Source: Notamacropus eugenii
Taxonomy: Eukaryota > Chordata > Mammalia > Diprotodontia > Macropodidae
Assembly: GCF_028372415.1 (NCBI RefSeq)
Contig: NC_092874.1
Coordinates: forward strand, 240,476,069-240,540,068
DNA: 64,000 bases
Reading direction: 5' to 3'
The notes under the pieces are model-generated. The model was given only the letters and a program-made list of their open reading frames with translations, was not told the origin of the DNA and made no database searches. Made by a program: the position numbers and the translations under genes. Below are positions 1-11,000 of the stretch, one piece after another. Positions within the stretch are counted from its first letter, which is position 1. Each line of letters starts with the position of its first letter.

Positions 1-723
1 CAAACAACAACTTGTGAGTATCATGGGCTGCCCCACCGGGGACCCAACTGGCTACTGACAGTTGGGCAATGCAGCCTTTCCCTTCCTTTTCTTCTTCCTC
101 TCCCTCTGTCCACATAGGGTATCATACCCTTACCTGCAGGTGCTCTGCCCAAACAAATGTAAATTTTCATTGTTGAAACCCCATAAGATATTTTAGGTTT
201 TATGGGCTAGATTTCTTTCTTTAGGACCAACAAGCCTTAAACCCAAATCACTCTGGCTCTCATTGATTGACCAATAATAATAGATCCAAGCCCAAGCCCA
301 CTGGGTCGTTGTTTGGACCCTGCTTACTCACGGTGAATGTAAATAGCAATTGTTTCTGTTTTGGGCCAGAAACCTTGAGGGTCTTCCCCTCCCAGATTGA
401 TTTTTTTTTTAACTAGGTAAAAGAGGTCATTCTTTGCCTCATTCCTTACCTTGCCTTAATCATTGAATGGGTGTTGCCTCAGTCAAACTGAGACCTGGGA
501 AAGACCTTAGCTTAAAAAGGTTAGGGTCTCTCACTGCATCCAAGGCCATCTCCAATCATTCTGATCTATCTCTTGCCACTGGATCCAGATCGCTCTGGAG
601 GAGAAAGTGAAGGTGGTGATTTTGCAAAAGTATTCCTCATTTAAATTCAATGCACTTGCAAGTCATGCATCATCTTCCTGAAGTTATGGCCCTCTTTGAG
701 AACAAAGGACCAACCACAATAAA
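1..723 (+). repeat. Long marsupial interspersed repeat with RTE-like tail
   Basis: Its right end (CTCTTTGAGAACAAAGGACC) matches the 3' tail of the RTE-type LINE at 50460-51360 and of the retroposon at 39286-39813. Segments near its left end (GGGACCCAACTGGCTA) recur in reverse at 55300-55630. The element probably continues beyond the left edge. I do not know its library name. Confidence 0.55.
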
Positions 724-1535
724 TGTTTACTGATTTATTGACTGAAGACATAGAATGGAGTAGAGGAACTGGCAGAATTCTGTGTTGGGGGCAGTGCTAA
801 GCCCCCTAAGGATGAGATATTAGAAAGCAACACATGCAGCAATTCTAGAATTACAAGAGAAGACAGACTGGAAAGTACCTCCCTCAACTAACTCCAAAAA
901 GCCAGGGAAGGAGATATCTTTAAAATATTTTTTTTTAAATGCTCAGAAACCTGTTTCTCTTCAGCAGAGATGGTTCTACTACTGAAAAATCTCTCCATTT
1001 GCACCAGGGGTCAGTAAATCAGCTAGCATGTACTACATATCTACTACAAGCTAGACATTGTCTAAGGGCAAGGAATTCAAATCCACCCCTCCACCCAAAA
1101 AAATGCAAAAAAAAATCCTGGCTTTCAAAGAGCTCACAATATAATGTAGTAGATACTATGAAAACAACAACGTACAAACACAATATAACAGTTTGGATCA
1201 GAGGGTACTCTCAGAAGGCACTGAAAATAAGGATGCCTGTGAAAGGCTTCTTACAGAAAGGAGAACTTTACTCCAGGGTTGCCAACCATTTCCAGTCCAC
1301 CTATTTCTTAGCTTTTCACAGGCAACCTTTCTGTATCCCCATTCAATATGAAAGGAAATAAACTCTAAATTTTACTATTAATATGTACACAGGAAAATAA
1401 AGATTAATAGTGGAGTGAGTCCCGCATTTGGAGTAAGAAAGACATAAGTCCAAGTCTTGTCTTAGATACTAGCTCTGAGATGCTGAGAAAGGAATACCCT
1501 CTCAGCTTCAGTTTCCTCATCTTTAAAATGACAAT

Positions 1536-1772
1536 GGCAGCTAGGTGGTGAAGTGCATAGAGTGCCAACCCGAGAGTCAGGAAGACTCATCTTGAGTTTA
1601 AATTTGACTTCAGACACTTACTAGATGTGTGACCCTGAGCAAGTCACTTAATGCTATTTGCCTGTTCAAAAAACTAGCAGGAGAAGTGACAAACCACTCC
1701 AGTATCTTTACCAGGAAAACCCCCAACGGGGTCATGAAGAGTCAGACATGACTGAAACGACTGAACAAAAAC
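1536..1772 (+). repeat. MAR1-type CORE-SINE with 11-bp target duplication
   Basis: Starts GGCAGCTAGGTGGTG (tRNA-like head), contains the CORE (GTGACCCTGAGCAAGTCACT), and ends in a BovB/RTE-like tail (GAGTCAGACATGACTGAAAC). AAAATGACAAT at 1525-1535 is repeated exactly at 1773-1783. Confidence 0.8.
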
Positions 1773-1791
1773 AAAATGACAATAATAATAG

Positions 1792-2429
1792 TGATGAGGT
1801 TCAGACTCTGGGAGCCTCCTTGAGCTCCCCTTGAATCTTCCCACTTAATCTGGCCTTTCTTACTCAAATCTAATCTTCCCATTTGTTCAGGCAGTCTCAG
1901 GAAGCCCATGGGCTTTTCATTATCATTTCAGGTCTCTGTTGCACTCCCCACCCTTGATCCCATCAACCCCATACCCATACTGCCCCTATCAAGATCTCTG
2001 GATTGCCCCACCTGCTTCCCACCCAAACCCTCCCTAGTCTGATATCTCCTGATAGCCTCCAGCTGTTTCCAGCCTTTGACCCTCCTTGGACTTCTCCTCA
2101 AGACCCTTCCTAAACCCCTCCTCCCATCACCCTGGACCACCAGACCACCCCCAAGATCCCTCCTATACTCTTTTCTGTATTTAAGTCCCACCTTGCCTCC
2201 ATGAAGGTGCTCAGATGCCATCCAGCTCAGACTCTGTCTAGCTGGGATTGTCTGGCCTGCTTGTGAATACAAGCGTTACAAAAGTTTAGGCTCCTTAAGA
2301 GGCAACCCAATTAGGCGAATCCTTAATAAACTTTGTTTTCTTTGGCTTTAAGAAGGCTTGAGTCGAATTCATTCGAGCATGACCTGGACCATCGGTATTT
2401 TGGGGTTCCCCTCACCATTAACCTCATCA
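1792..2429 (+). mobile_element. Solo LTR of an endogenous retrovirus (fossil)
   Basis: A 638-bp unit with perfect 10-bp inverted ends (TGATGAGGTT and AACCTCATCA), TG...CA termini, and a 4-bp target duplication ATAG at 1788-1791 and 2430-2433. A polyadenylation signal AATAAA at 2325-2330 marks the U3-R part. No internal retroviral sequence is adjacent, so this is the recombined single LTR. A 4-bp duplication suits a gammaretrovirus-like (ERV1) group, but the family is not certain. The intact inverted ends and duplication suggest it is younger than the MIR and MAR1 around it. Confidence 0.8.
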
Positions 2430-2594
2430 ATAGCACCTACCTCACAGGTAGTAAAGATCAAGTGTGATAACATGTAAAGCATTTTGTAAACCTTAAAAAG
2501 CTATATAAATGCTATTATTAATCTTTTCCAAGGGTATGTCAAATATTTTGTAACCGTTCTGATTGCAAATCAATTTGGAGATTCTACAATACTT

Positions 2595-2810
2595 TTAATT
2601 AATAATAATAGCTAACATTTAGCCCCTGGTATGTGCCAGGCATCTTGCTAAACTCTTTACAACTATCATTTCATTTGATCTTCACAACAACCCTAAGGTA
2701 GATGCTATTATTATCTGCATTTTGCAGAAGAGGAAACTGAGGCAAACAGTGGTTCCATGACTTACCCAAGGTGACATAACTATTGTCTGAGGTCAGATTG
2801 CCCTACAGGC
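2595..2810 (-). repeat. MIR/THER1-type SINE
   Basis: Contains GTATGTGCCAGGCATCTTGC, ATCTTCACAACAACCCTAAG and GAGGAAACTGAGGCAAACAG, the usual antisense MIR order. Confidence 0.75.
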
Positions 2811-3958
2811 CCCAATAGGATAATATAGTGATTTAACCAGTATTCTATAAGCTCTTGGCAAATTGGCCCTGTAAGTTCTCAAAAGACTGCACACTTGTTC
2901 AAATTACAGATATCAATGCTTGAATGGTTCTGGAACTTCTCTTTTGGATTTTCCCTTCAGAGCTGCAGCAGATGTTTTTCTGCTGTCCGATTTTTTAAAA
3001 CAATTAAAGGTCTTTCACAGCCAAATCTGGTGACATTCAACCATCAAGCTGGATACTACCTTTGCTGGCCAACAAGAATATTAATACTAATAAGCCAGCA
3101 CTAAGGATTGGATTGTATATGGAACTAACAGATCCCAAAACTTTCTCCCCTGTAAAATGGAGATAACAGAAATTGAGACTGAGAGGTCAAGTGACTTGTT
3201 CAGGGTCACACAGCTAATTTTAAACATCTTAGTATTATAATGAATATATATGTATTTTTTACTTCCCAGACTCTGTGAAAAGGTCTTGCGGCCACCAGGG
3301 GTTCCCATACCATACTCTGAGAATTTCTAATGTTTTATATAACATCAATATTGTAGAAATATTTTTTTAAAAACTTCAAAAGACTTAGGAGTTCTGCATC
3401 AAGGGAATGATTAACCATGCTTCCAAAGGAGTTATGAAGAATACTGCCCACTTCATGACAATGAGTTGTTGGGTTAAAATGTAAAATAGGAAACAAAAAC
3501 ACAGCTTTGTAGATGGGCCTTGTGGGATTTTGTCAACCTGAAATAACAAGAAAGCAGTCAACAGAGCAAAAATTACAATATTTAATCAGGGCTAGAATTT
3601 GCAACTAAGGTTCCACACAGCAGCAAGTGCTGGGGAGGCAGAAGAGGGGGACTGGCCCTGGGGTTCTTATAAAGCATTTCAGCAGAAGGAAAGGAGCTAC
3701 AGGTGCAAGGGAGTTGGGACATTCCAAGGTTTCACAAGGTAAGCTAGTTTGCATACCCACTAAAACTCCAGAAAGTTTGGGAATCCCAGAGGGGGAAGGT
3801 TTAGGAAATTTACAAAATAGTCAAGACGCTAGGGATATTTGGTCAGTCTCAGACACATTCATGGGCCTGGGAATCAGGACTACCAGGTCAGCTCTAGTGA
3901 GCTGCGTTCAACAGGCTGGACAAGGTTTATAGGAGGCAAAGCTGTCTTTCTTCTTTCA
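2811..3958. other. No gene seen; unique or unrecognised sequence
   Basis: A weak MIR-like core lies at about 3145-3222 (GGGTCACACAGCTAATTTT). About 3530-3958 is moderately GC-rich with no recognised repeat. Open frames here are short and unlike known proteins. Confidence 0.4.
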
Positions 3959-3959
3959 C

Positions 3960-4490
3960 ACTTTCCTTCCTTTTTTTACAGTCCAAGAGTTCTGCCTTTC
4001 CTTCTTTCTTTGCTACAGGAATTGTCTTTACTTGTTTCTTATGGTACAAAGCTTCCTTCATTTCTTCTTTCTGATGATACCAAGGTTTTCTTTATTTCCT
4101 TCATAGGATGCAAGGATTCTGTCTTTTCTTTGTTCTTTCTCATGAGAAAGGGATTGTCTTTTCTTCATTCTTTCTTATGGTACAGAGCTGTTTTTTTCTT
4201 CGTTTCTTATGACATAGGGGCTCTTCTTATGGTACAAGCTATGTCTTGGCTTCCTTCTTTCTTACTGCTAAGAGGGTTTCTCTTTCTTTCCTATGATAGT
4301 TGTCTTTTTTTCCCTTTCCTTTCCTATACCTGTTCCTTTTTCTTCCCTTCCCATGATACGAGTTGTATTTTTTCCTTCTTTTCCTATGATACCAGTTTTT
4401 TCCTTCCTTTCCTTTGATACGGGTTCTCTTTCTTATGAATCTTTTTTCTGATAAAACAATTGTCTTTCTTTCCTTCCTTTCTTCCTCATC
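3960..4490. repeat. Pyrimidine-rich decayed minisatellite next to the RXYLT1 promoter
   Basis: About fifteen imperfect units of roughly 20-36 bp, each of the form [TTATGGTACAAG-like]-[T/C tract such as TTTCTTTCCTTC]. The + strand is almost purely C/T between the short punctuating motifs. The resulting stop-poor frame (3839-4417) is not considered a gene. Confidence 0.7.
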
Positions 4491-4807
4491 AAGTGAGAAA
4501 ACGAAAAAATGTTACTTTTTTAGAAATCCTTGCTCGGTGAAATGGAAACCCAAACCAAGCCCAAAGCTTGGACTGGGGGGAGGGGGCGGGGAGGTGTCCG
4601 CCCGCGCCGCGGGGTCAGGCCTGCGCACGTGAGCGCGGCCTCCACACCGGAGCGGGCCGGGAGCCGGGCCGCACGCACGGGCTTGCCCACGTCCGGGCCC
4701 CCGGGCCCAGCAGCGCCATCTCCGCCTGCCGCGGTGGGGGCGGGCCAGAGGCGTCCGCCCGCGGCGTGCGGGCTCTGCGGCTCCTGCTCCGGCGCGGTGG
4801 CGGCGGC

Positions 4808-4819
4808 GAAGATGGCGGC
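4808..4819 (+). promoter_or_regulatory. TISU / YY1 motif at the RXYLT1 5' end
   Basis: GAAGATGGCGGC fits the TISU consensus SAASATGGCGGC exactly. That element works both as a YY1-bound core promoter and as a start site for very short 5' UTRs (established for the motif class). Here its ATG is not the protein start; see the uORF entry. Confidence 0.75.
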
Positions 4820-4823
4820 CTGA
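4812..4823 (+). other. Three-codon uORF (Met-Ala-Ala-stop) ahead of RXYLT1
   Basis: ATG GCG GCC TGA, in a strong initiation context, closes 6 nt before the RXYLT1 ATG at 4830. If the mRNA starts upstream of 4812, ribosomes must scan past or reinitiate to make the enzyme. Translation of the uORF is inferred, not shown. Confidence 0.6.
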
Positions 4824-4829
4824 GGCGGA

Positions 4830-5010
4830 ATGCGGCTCACGCGGAAGCGCCTGGCCTCGGCGTTCGTGGCCGCCTACTGCCTCTTCTCGCTCTACGCCGC
4901 CTACAGCGTCTTCTTCGGCGGCCACCGAGGCCGCCGGGGCGCGGCTTCCTCCCCGCGAGGCCCGAGGGACGGGGCGGCCCCGGGAAAGGGTCGGCGCCGC
5001 AGCCGCGGAG
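4830..5010 (+). CDS. RXYLT1: RXYLT1 coding exon 1
   Basis: Residues 1-60 plus the first base of codon 61. It begins [20 protein letters not shown], close to the human N-terminus. Residues 9-29 form the single signal-anchor helix; the rest is a GC-rich Arg/Gly/Pro stem. The donor GTAACG follows at 5011. The ATG at 4830 is chosen because it reproduces the conserved start; an earlier ATG at 4812 opens only a three-codon uORF. Confidence 0.96.
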
Positions 5011-8000
5011 GTAACGAGCCCGCCCCTACCCCTTCCCTCTCTGCCTTCCTCCCTTCTTCTCCCCTCCCCCTCCCACCGCGCGCTGGGAGCCCGGCCCGGG
5101 CAAGGCCGGGAGCGAAAAGCGGCCTGTCAGTGCAGGGGAGGGAGGGGAGTCGCGAGCCTGCTTAGGCTGGGCCAGGCCTGACTCCTCCCCTCCGCGCCTG
5201 GCCACGCCCCCTCCACCGCCCTCCAGGCTCCCGGGGGCGCCACGTGCGCAGAGCTGGGCGCTCCAGGCTTGGCGCTTACCTGCCTCAACTTCCCCAGTTT
5301 TAAGATGGGCATCATAATACCTTGCGCCATTCACGGCACCCCATGTGCCTCAGTTTACCCATCTGTAAAATGGGGATTAGAATAGCGCCTACCTCACTGG
5401 GTCGTTGTGAGCATCAAATGAGATTATATTCGTAAAAAAAAAAAAGCGTCAAAAATTCAGGAATTAGTTTGAAAATTATTCCCATCATGGGATCACAGAA
5501 TTTAGACGGCATTGGGGAGGAAAGACCTTTAGAAATTGTGTTTTACAGATGAGGAAACTGACCAAGTTAAATGACTTGACCAAGGTAGCACTAGTGGTAA
5601 GTTAAGTGGCACAGTCAGGTTTTGAACCCAGGCCTGCTGAGTCCAGGAAAGGTGAATGAATACTCTTTGCATGTCTTGTTCTCCTGTCCTGTATTTAGAG
5701 CTATAAAATCTGGTGAATGATAATCAAGCTAGGTACTACCCGTATTAGAAGAGACTTCTGTTACACCCTAATGAGATTACAGGAAGGATGATTTTTCTTG
5801 CCATGTTTTGTAAATTAACATATTAAGATATGTGGAGTGAAGGCTGGACCTAGGAAGATATTTTTCTCTTTGGACTCTAGTCATTCCGAATTTTACACCA
5901 ATATTTGACATCCTGAGTGTAATTTTTACAAAGTTGAATAAATATTACTTTGTCTTTCTGAAGTATTGTTTTTATGTGCAGGGGATTATTTATGTAACAG
6001 GTGACAAAGACATAGTAAAACATCAGTGAACGCTATTGATACATACTATCAGCATATTTGACCAGCCACTTTTGGAGAGGAAATGTATATTTACATTTTA
6101 ATTCTCAAACTCAGAACAAAGAAATGTATCAAATAATGAACTGACTACTGCTTTTAAAATTTTTAATTATGTACCGTTGCATGGAATTGAATTTTGCTTT
6201 CATCATTTCCACACTAGACTACTCAAGTTCTGGTGAAAGTAGATACAGCTAACCTTTAAATTGTTTGAAGAAAGCTACAGCTCAAGTAGTGAGAATTTAT
6301 GCCTTAAAATTTTGCCCTGTCCCTACATTAGAGTTTCCCCTTAGTTATATACATTTTTAAGTTCCCTATGCCTATCCTAGTAATCTTTCATAGATAATTC
6401 CTGAGTGTCTGATACCATATTAACTTCCTTGTCAATACTATTACTTTTTAAAACACAGAACCCTCTTCTTTGACAAATGAAGAATGGAATCCTTGGGAAG
6501 CAGATGAAAAAATTGAGCAGCTTGCTTTGCAACATAAATATGAAAGTAACTTCCAGGTGCTTAAAAAGAAATCTCAGAAAGGAAAAATAGACCTAAAGGT
6601 ACAGATCTGGGGCAAGGCTGCCATTGGTGAGTTATTTTATAAAAGTATATGGTAAAATATATCACAAAATAATTTTGCTTCTAAACATCATAGTAAATTG
6701 GTATTTTTGAGTGTATCTTCATCCATGACTGATTATTAAGCTCTTAGATTATATATGATATGGTAGTATTGGAAGTACTATAAAAAAAATTTTGTTGTTA
6801 TTCTGAACTCAGCTAATATCAACAAATAGGCATTTTCATATATACATAACAACCACAAAAAGGATTGGGCAGAAAACCATAAATCTTTCATTATGTATCC
6901 AGCTTATATTTTTACAAAATTCAGCATGTTAGTTGCAAAGCTGTCCTGCCTATCTGTGTCTGCTGAAGGCCTTCTTCTCTAATATGCATTTTAAAAACTG
7001 CTACAATGACTATCTTTTCTTGTTTTTCTTTGATTCCTATTATTGTTTCACTTACCCTCTTAATTTACTCCCCCATTAAAAAAAAAAACCTTATGAAAAA
7101 TAAGCATAAACAAACAAAAACAAATGATTGCTAAGTCTTTCAAAGATATTTTTCTTTATAATGTTGTAGTAATTGTATAAATTGTTCCTTTGGAACTTCC
7201 CTAGAATCCTTCTTCAAAGTTACCTTGCTATTTTTTACCTTTATATAAATATATGTTACCTTTATATAAATATATGTAAGTAATCAGCATTTTCTGTTGT
7301 GCTCTTTAATAATACTACAGTACTAGTGTGAGTTGCAGTCTAGCATAGTGAATGGACAGCTAACCTTGAAGATATGAAAACCTGAGTTCAAACTTTGCTT
7401 TTGACTTTTTCCAGCTGGACTCTGACAAGGCACAGGTACTTTGAGTGGTGCAGGCAACTTTCTAAGACCCTTACATTGTTGAATTGTTGCGGATATGCAT
7501 TAGGAGATGGAGTTACTAACATATCCCTTAACATATGATGAGATCATATGTTAGGTCTGAGAAAAAATTAGACTCTAGTTTTAGGAAGAGAAACTAGTAG
7601 AGGGACTGTATAGCATCATTATATTCAATTTAATTTGATTAACAAGTAGTTATTGAATGGCCAGTATGATATATTGGAAGGCAGTATATTTTAGAAGACC
7701 TCTGATTTTTAATCAGACAGCCTAGATTTTAATTGCGGTTCTGTTTGGCCCTCAACCAAGACATTGAATCCTGAATTATCTCCTCTGCCTGCTCAGGAGA
7801 TAGTAATACTTACCCACTTGGTTGTTATGAGGAAAAGGTATTTTGGTTTTTTTATCGCTTTTGAGACTAAACCTTCTTTAGAGCTAGGATAAATTTTTGT
7901 ATCTCCTTCAGTGCCTAGCATCATGTTATGTACACAGTAGGTATCACCATTTGTTGAATGAATATATCTTTTGTATATGTGCTAAGCATTGTGGGCAACA

Positions 8001-11000
8001 CAGGAAAAAAAATAGTTGGTCTGTATCCTCATAAAGCTTATAGTTAAATTGGAAAGATGGGACTAAAAATACATAAAACAACATTGAGCCCCAAAAAGAC
8101 AGTATAACATTAAATGTCAGTTGTGTACATTGGACAATAAATGCTATAAGAGATTGAAAGAGAGGAAGATCAGTTTGGATAGCTGGAATGCCAAGGAGAA
8201 TAATTATGGTTTCGGTGGTCCTAAGATGGGCCTTGGAATATAGTTAGGATTTGTATGAAAGAAAGAAAATCTGGAATGTTATAATAGATGAGGGTGAAGA
8301 TATGGAAACTTTTTTTCAAATTAATTTTTATTGATTTTTTTTTGTGTGTGTGTGTTATCACTTACCTTTCCTAATGCATCTTTTTCCCCTCCCAGAGAGT
8401 CATCTTTTATAATGAACAATTATAAAAATTACATAAAAAGAGGAAGAAAAAGTTATCAAAGCTAACATTGAAAAACTCTGATATTATATACATTGGTCCA
8501 AACCCAAGAAGGAGATAGATCATTGAATGTGAAGGATATGTGAGCAAAGATGTGAAAGCTTGTGTTCTTTTAAAAAAAATTGTATTGATATATTTTAGTA
8601 TGGCATCATCTTCATTTTCCAATATATCTTTCCTCTCCTCTCTCTCTGGAGAGTCATCCTTTATAATGAAGAATAAAGAAGAAGAGAAAAAGTTCAAAAC
8701 TAATCAGCATATTGAAAAAGTCTGGCATATGCAGTGTTCTGTATCAGAACCACTTGTAATTTTACAGCACTCAGAGCCAAGAAGTACTTTGTCATATCTC
8801 TTCTCTGACCAGTCTTGGTCACGGAACTCTAGTAACATTTGATTTGAATTATTTTACTTTTTTTTAATCATTTATTTTGTTATATTCACTGTATATACTG
8901 TTTTCCTTGTTCTACTTACTACACTTTGCATTAGTTCATATATTATTATCCCTTGATCCATTTTCTAATTCAGTATTTACTTTGCTTTAACCTTTAGATG
9001 ACCTGTACCTCTACATTGGCATCTGGGATTATTACTTTTTCTATAACCATTTCTATGTTGTCCAGTTAAAGTATAAACAATTTCCTTTTCTTTTTTCCCA
9101 GATCAATCAGCAAGCATGTATTAAGCATCTGCTCTGTGCCAGACACTATTCTAGGCTCTGGGCATACAAAAACAAAAATTTCCCTGACCTCAAAGGGCCT
9201 ATATTCTTTTGGGAGGAAACAATATACATGCATATAAATAAGTACAAATTAAATACAAACTTATTTCAAGAGGAAGACCATAGTTTTTAGGCTAGAGCAT
9301 CAGCAAAAGTTTCAAGTAGGAGGTTATATTTGCTCTGCGTTTTGAAAGAAAACCAGGAATTCCACAAGGCAGTTTAAGACATGCATTTCAGGCAGGGAAA
9401 TCATCAGCAGACATACAGAACCAAGAGACAGAAGGAACAGTGAGAATACTGGTTTGATTAAAACATTGATTTTGTCAAGAGAAATAAAACGTGACAGCCA
9501 TAAAGAAGTAGATAGGAAGCAGGTTGTAAGAGCCTTCAAATACCAAACAGAGGAGATTGAATTTTATCCTAGAGACTCTAGGAAAGGAAGGAATCATTTC
9601 AAAAGAAGCATGACAGCAGTCCTGTGCTTAAAGAATATCACTTTGGCAGTTTTCTGAAGTAGGCACATCTGGATCCTTTCCCCATATCTGGTCCTCTCTG
9701 GGTTCTCATATACGACCTTCTGTTGTCATCCCCATACCTCGTTGGTGCTGTCTCCAGTGTTGGAGGGATATTCCATGTTTCCCATACCTCATTTCAGTAG
9801 AATCCTCTCCTTTGAAATTTCAGCCCCAGCATCACCATGAAGCTTTTTCTAATCCCTCTCTCCCAAATAACCTTGAACTTAACTAGTTTGTATCTATTTG
9901 TATTCTCTTTATATCTGTTCTGTATATAACTTTGCATATTGTCTCTTTAGTTGTCTAGTTGTCTATTCTACTAGAATGCAGAATTGTAGAGCAAATTTTG
10001 AATATCTTTTAAGTTAAGCAGGAAAGAACAGTTTAATCACTTATGTAATGCCCAGTTTTAGATGTTAAAACTGTGATCCACCCAAATGTTTATAGATGAA
10101 GTCTTGATTATGTTTTGTATATACTTGGGTGAATTTTAATAATGACTAATATTGTATGGTTTTTTTAATAAGGTTGCCTAGCTTTTCCCTTTCATTCCCC
10201 TTTCTTTCCTCATAAAAAGTATAAAGAAAAACAAGATCAAAGAGAAAAAATTCGCCAAAAGCCATTAATAAATACTAAAAAAAAAATTGACCTTGTATGT
10301 TCTACCCCAGTAACCCCACCTCTGTAAGGAAGTAGAACAATAGAGACCAACGTTCTAATGCAAAAAATAGTATTTAGAATATTAATAATGTTAAAACATT
10401 GATCTGTTATATTTTTAGTATGGGGTTTATTTTAAGCAGTTACTAATTGGTCCTCAAGAGTTGTGAAAATTCATAAATAAGCCAAGGAGGAGAAATGTTT
10501 GCCTAGTTAATTGAATTAGACATTACTGTATTGTAAATAGACACATGTACACATAGATTTTTTTTTTTTTTCTGGTTACTAGGTCTTTATCTGTGGCAGC
10601 ATATTTTTGAAGGACTACTTGAACCTGCTGATGTCACTGCTCAGTGGAGAGAAGGAAACTTAAAAGCAGGAAGAACATATTTCAGGTACTAATTGTGCAA
10701 CCTTTTAACTTTTAATTGCTTACAAGACTGTTTTCTAAGCAGGAACAGAATGTAACAGAACAGCAGGAACAGAAAAAATATATTTACTTAAATTCATTTT
10801 AATTCAGCCTACTTACTGTAAAGAGGAGAGAAATAAACTTCTTGAATAACAAATTAACGTTTAAAATGGTGTCCTTGGACATTTTTAAAAGAAATTTAAA
10901 AATATAAATTATTTTAAAATTACCAATTAACTTTGACAAGAAGACAAAATTACAATAAATAAATCCCAAAGTACTTTGCATGTTGCCTGATCACATATGC

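Larger units (their letters stand above)
1400..2535 (+). repeat. MIR/THER1-type SINE split by two later insertions
   Basis: MIR-like sequence at about 1400-1535 (ending CCTCATCTTTAAAATGACAA) resumes at 1784-1791 and again at 2430-2535 (AGCACCTACCTCACAGG, then TATATAAATGCTATTATTA). The gaps are a MAR1 and a solo LTR, each with its own target duplication. Confidence 0.7.
4550..5260 (+). promoter_or_regulatory. RXYLT1: RXYLT1 CpG-island promoter and first exon
   Basis: A sharp block of GC- and CpG-rich sequence in otherwise AT-rich, CpG-poor DNA. GC boxes of Sp1 type lie near 4583-4591 and 4734-4746, and perfect CACGTG E-boxes at 4626-4631 and 5241-5246. No TATA box is seen. A YY1/TISU motif at 4808-4819 argues that transcription starts just upstream of it. 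Edges are by eye. Confidence 0.85.

Noticed and set aside
3839-4417. 192-codon Phe/Ser/Leu-rich frame
   Set aside because: Created by the pyrimidine-rich minisatellite, which rarely forms stop codons; composition is not protein-like.
4512-5334. Several long open frames on both strands around the RXYLT1 CpG island
   Set aside because: They are shadows of CpG-rich sequence; only the frame from 4830 matches a conserved protein and splices correctly.
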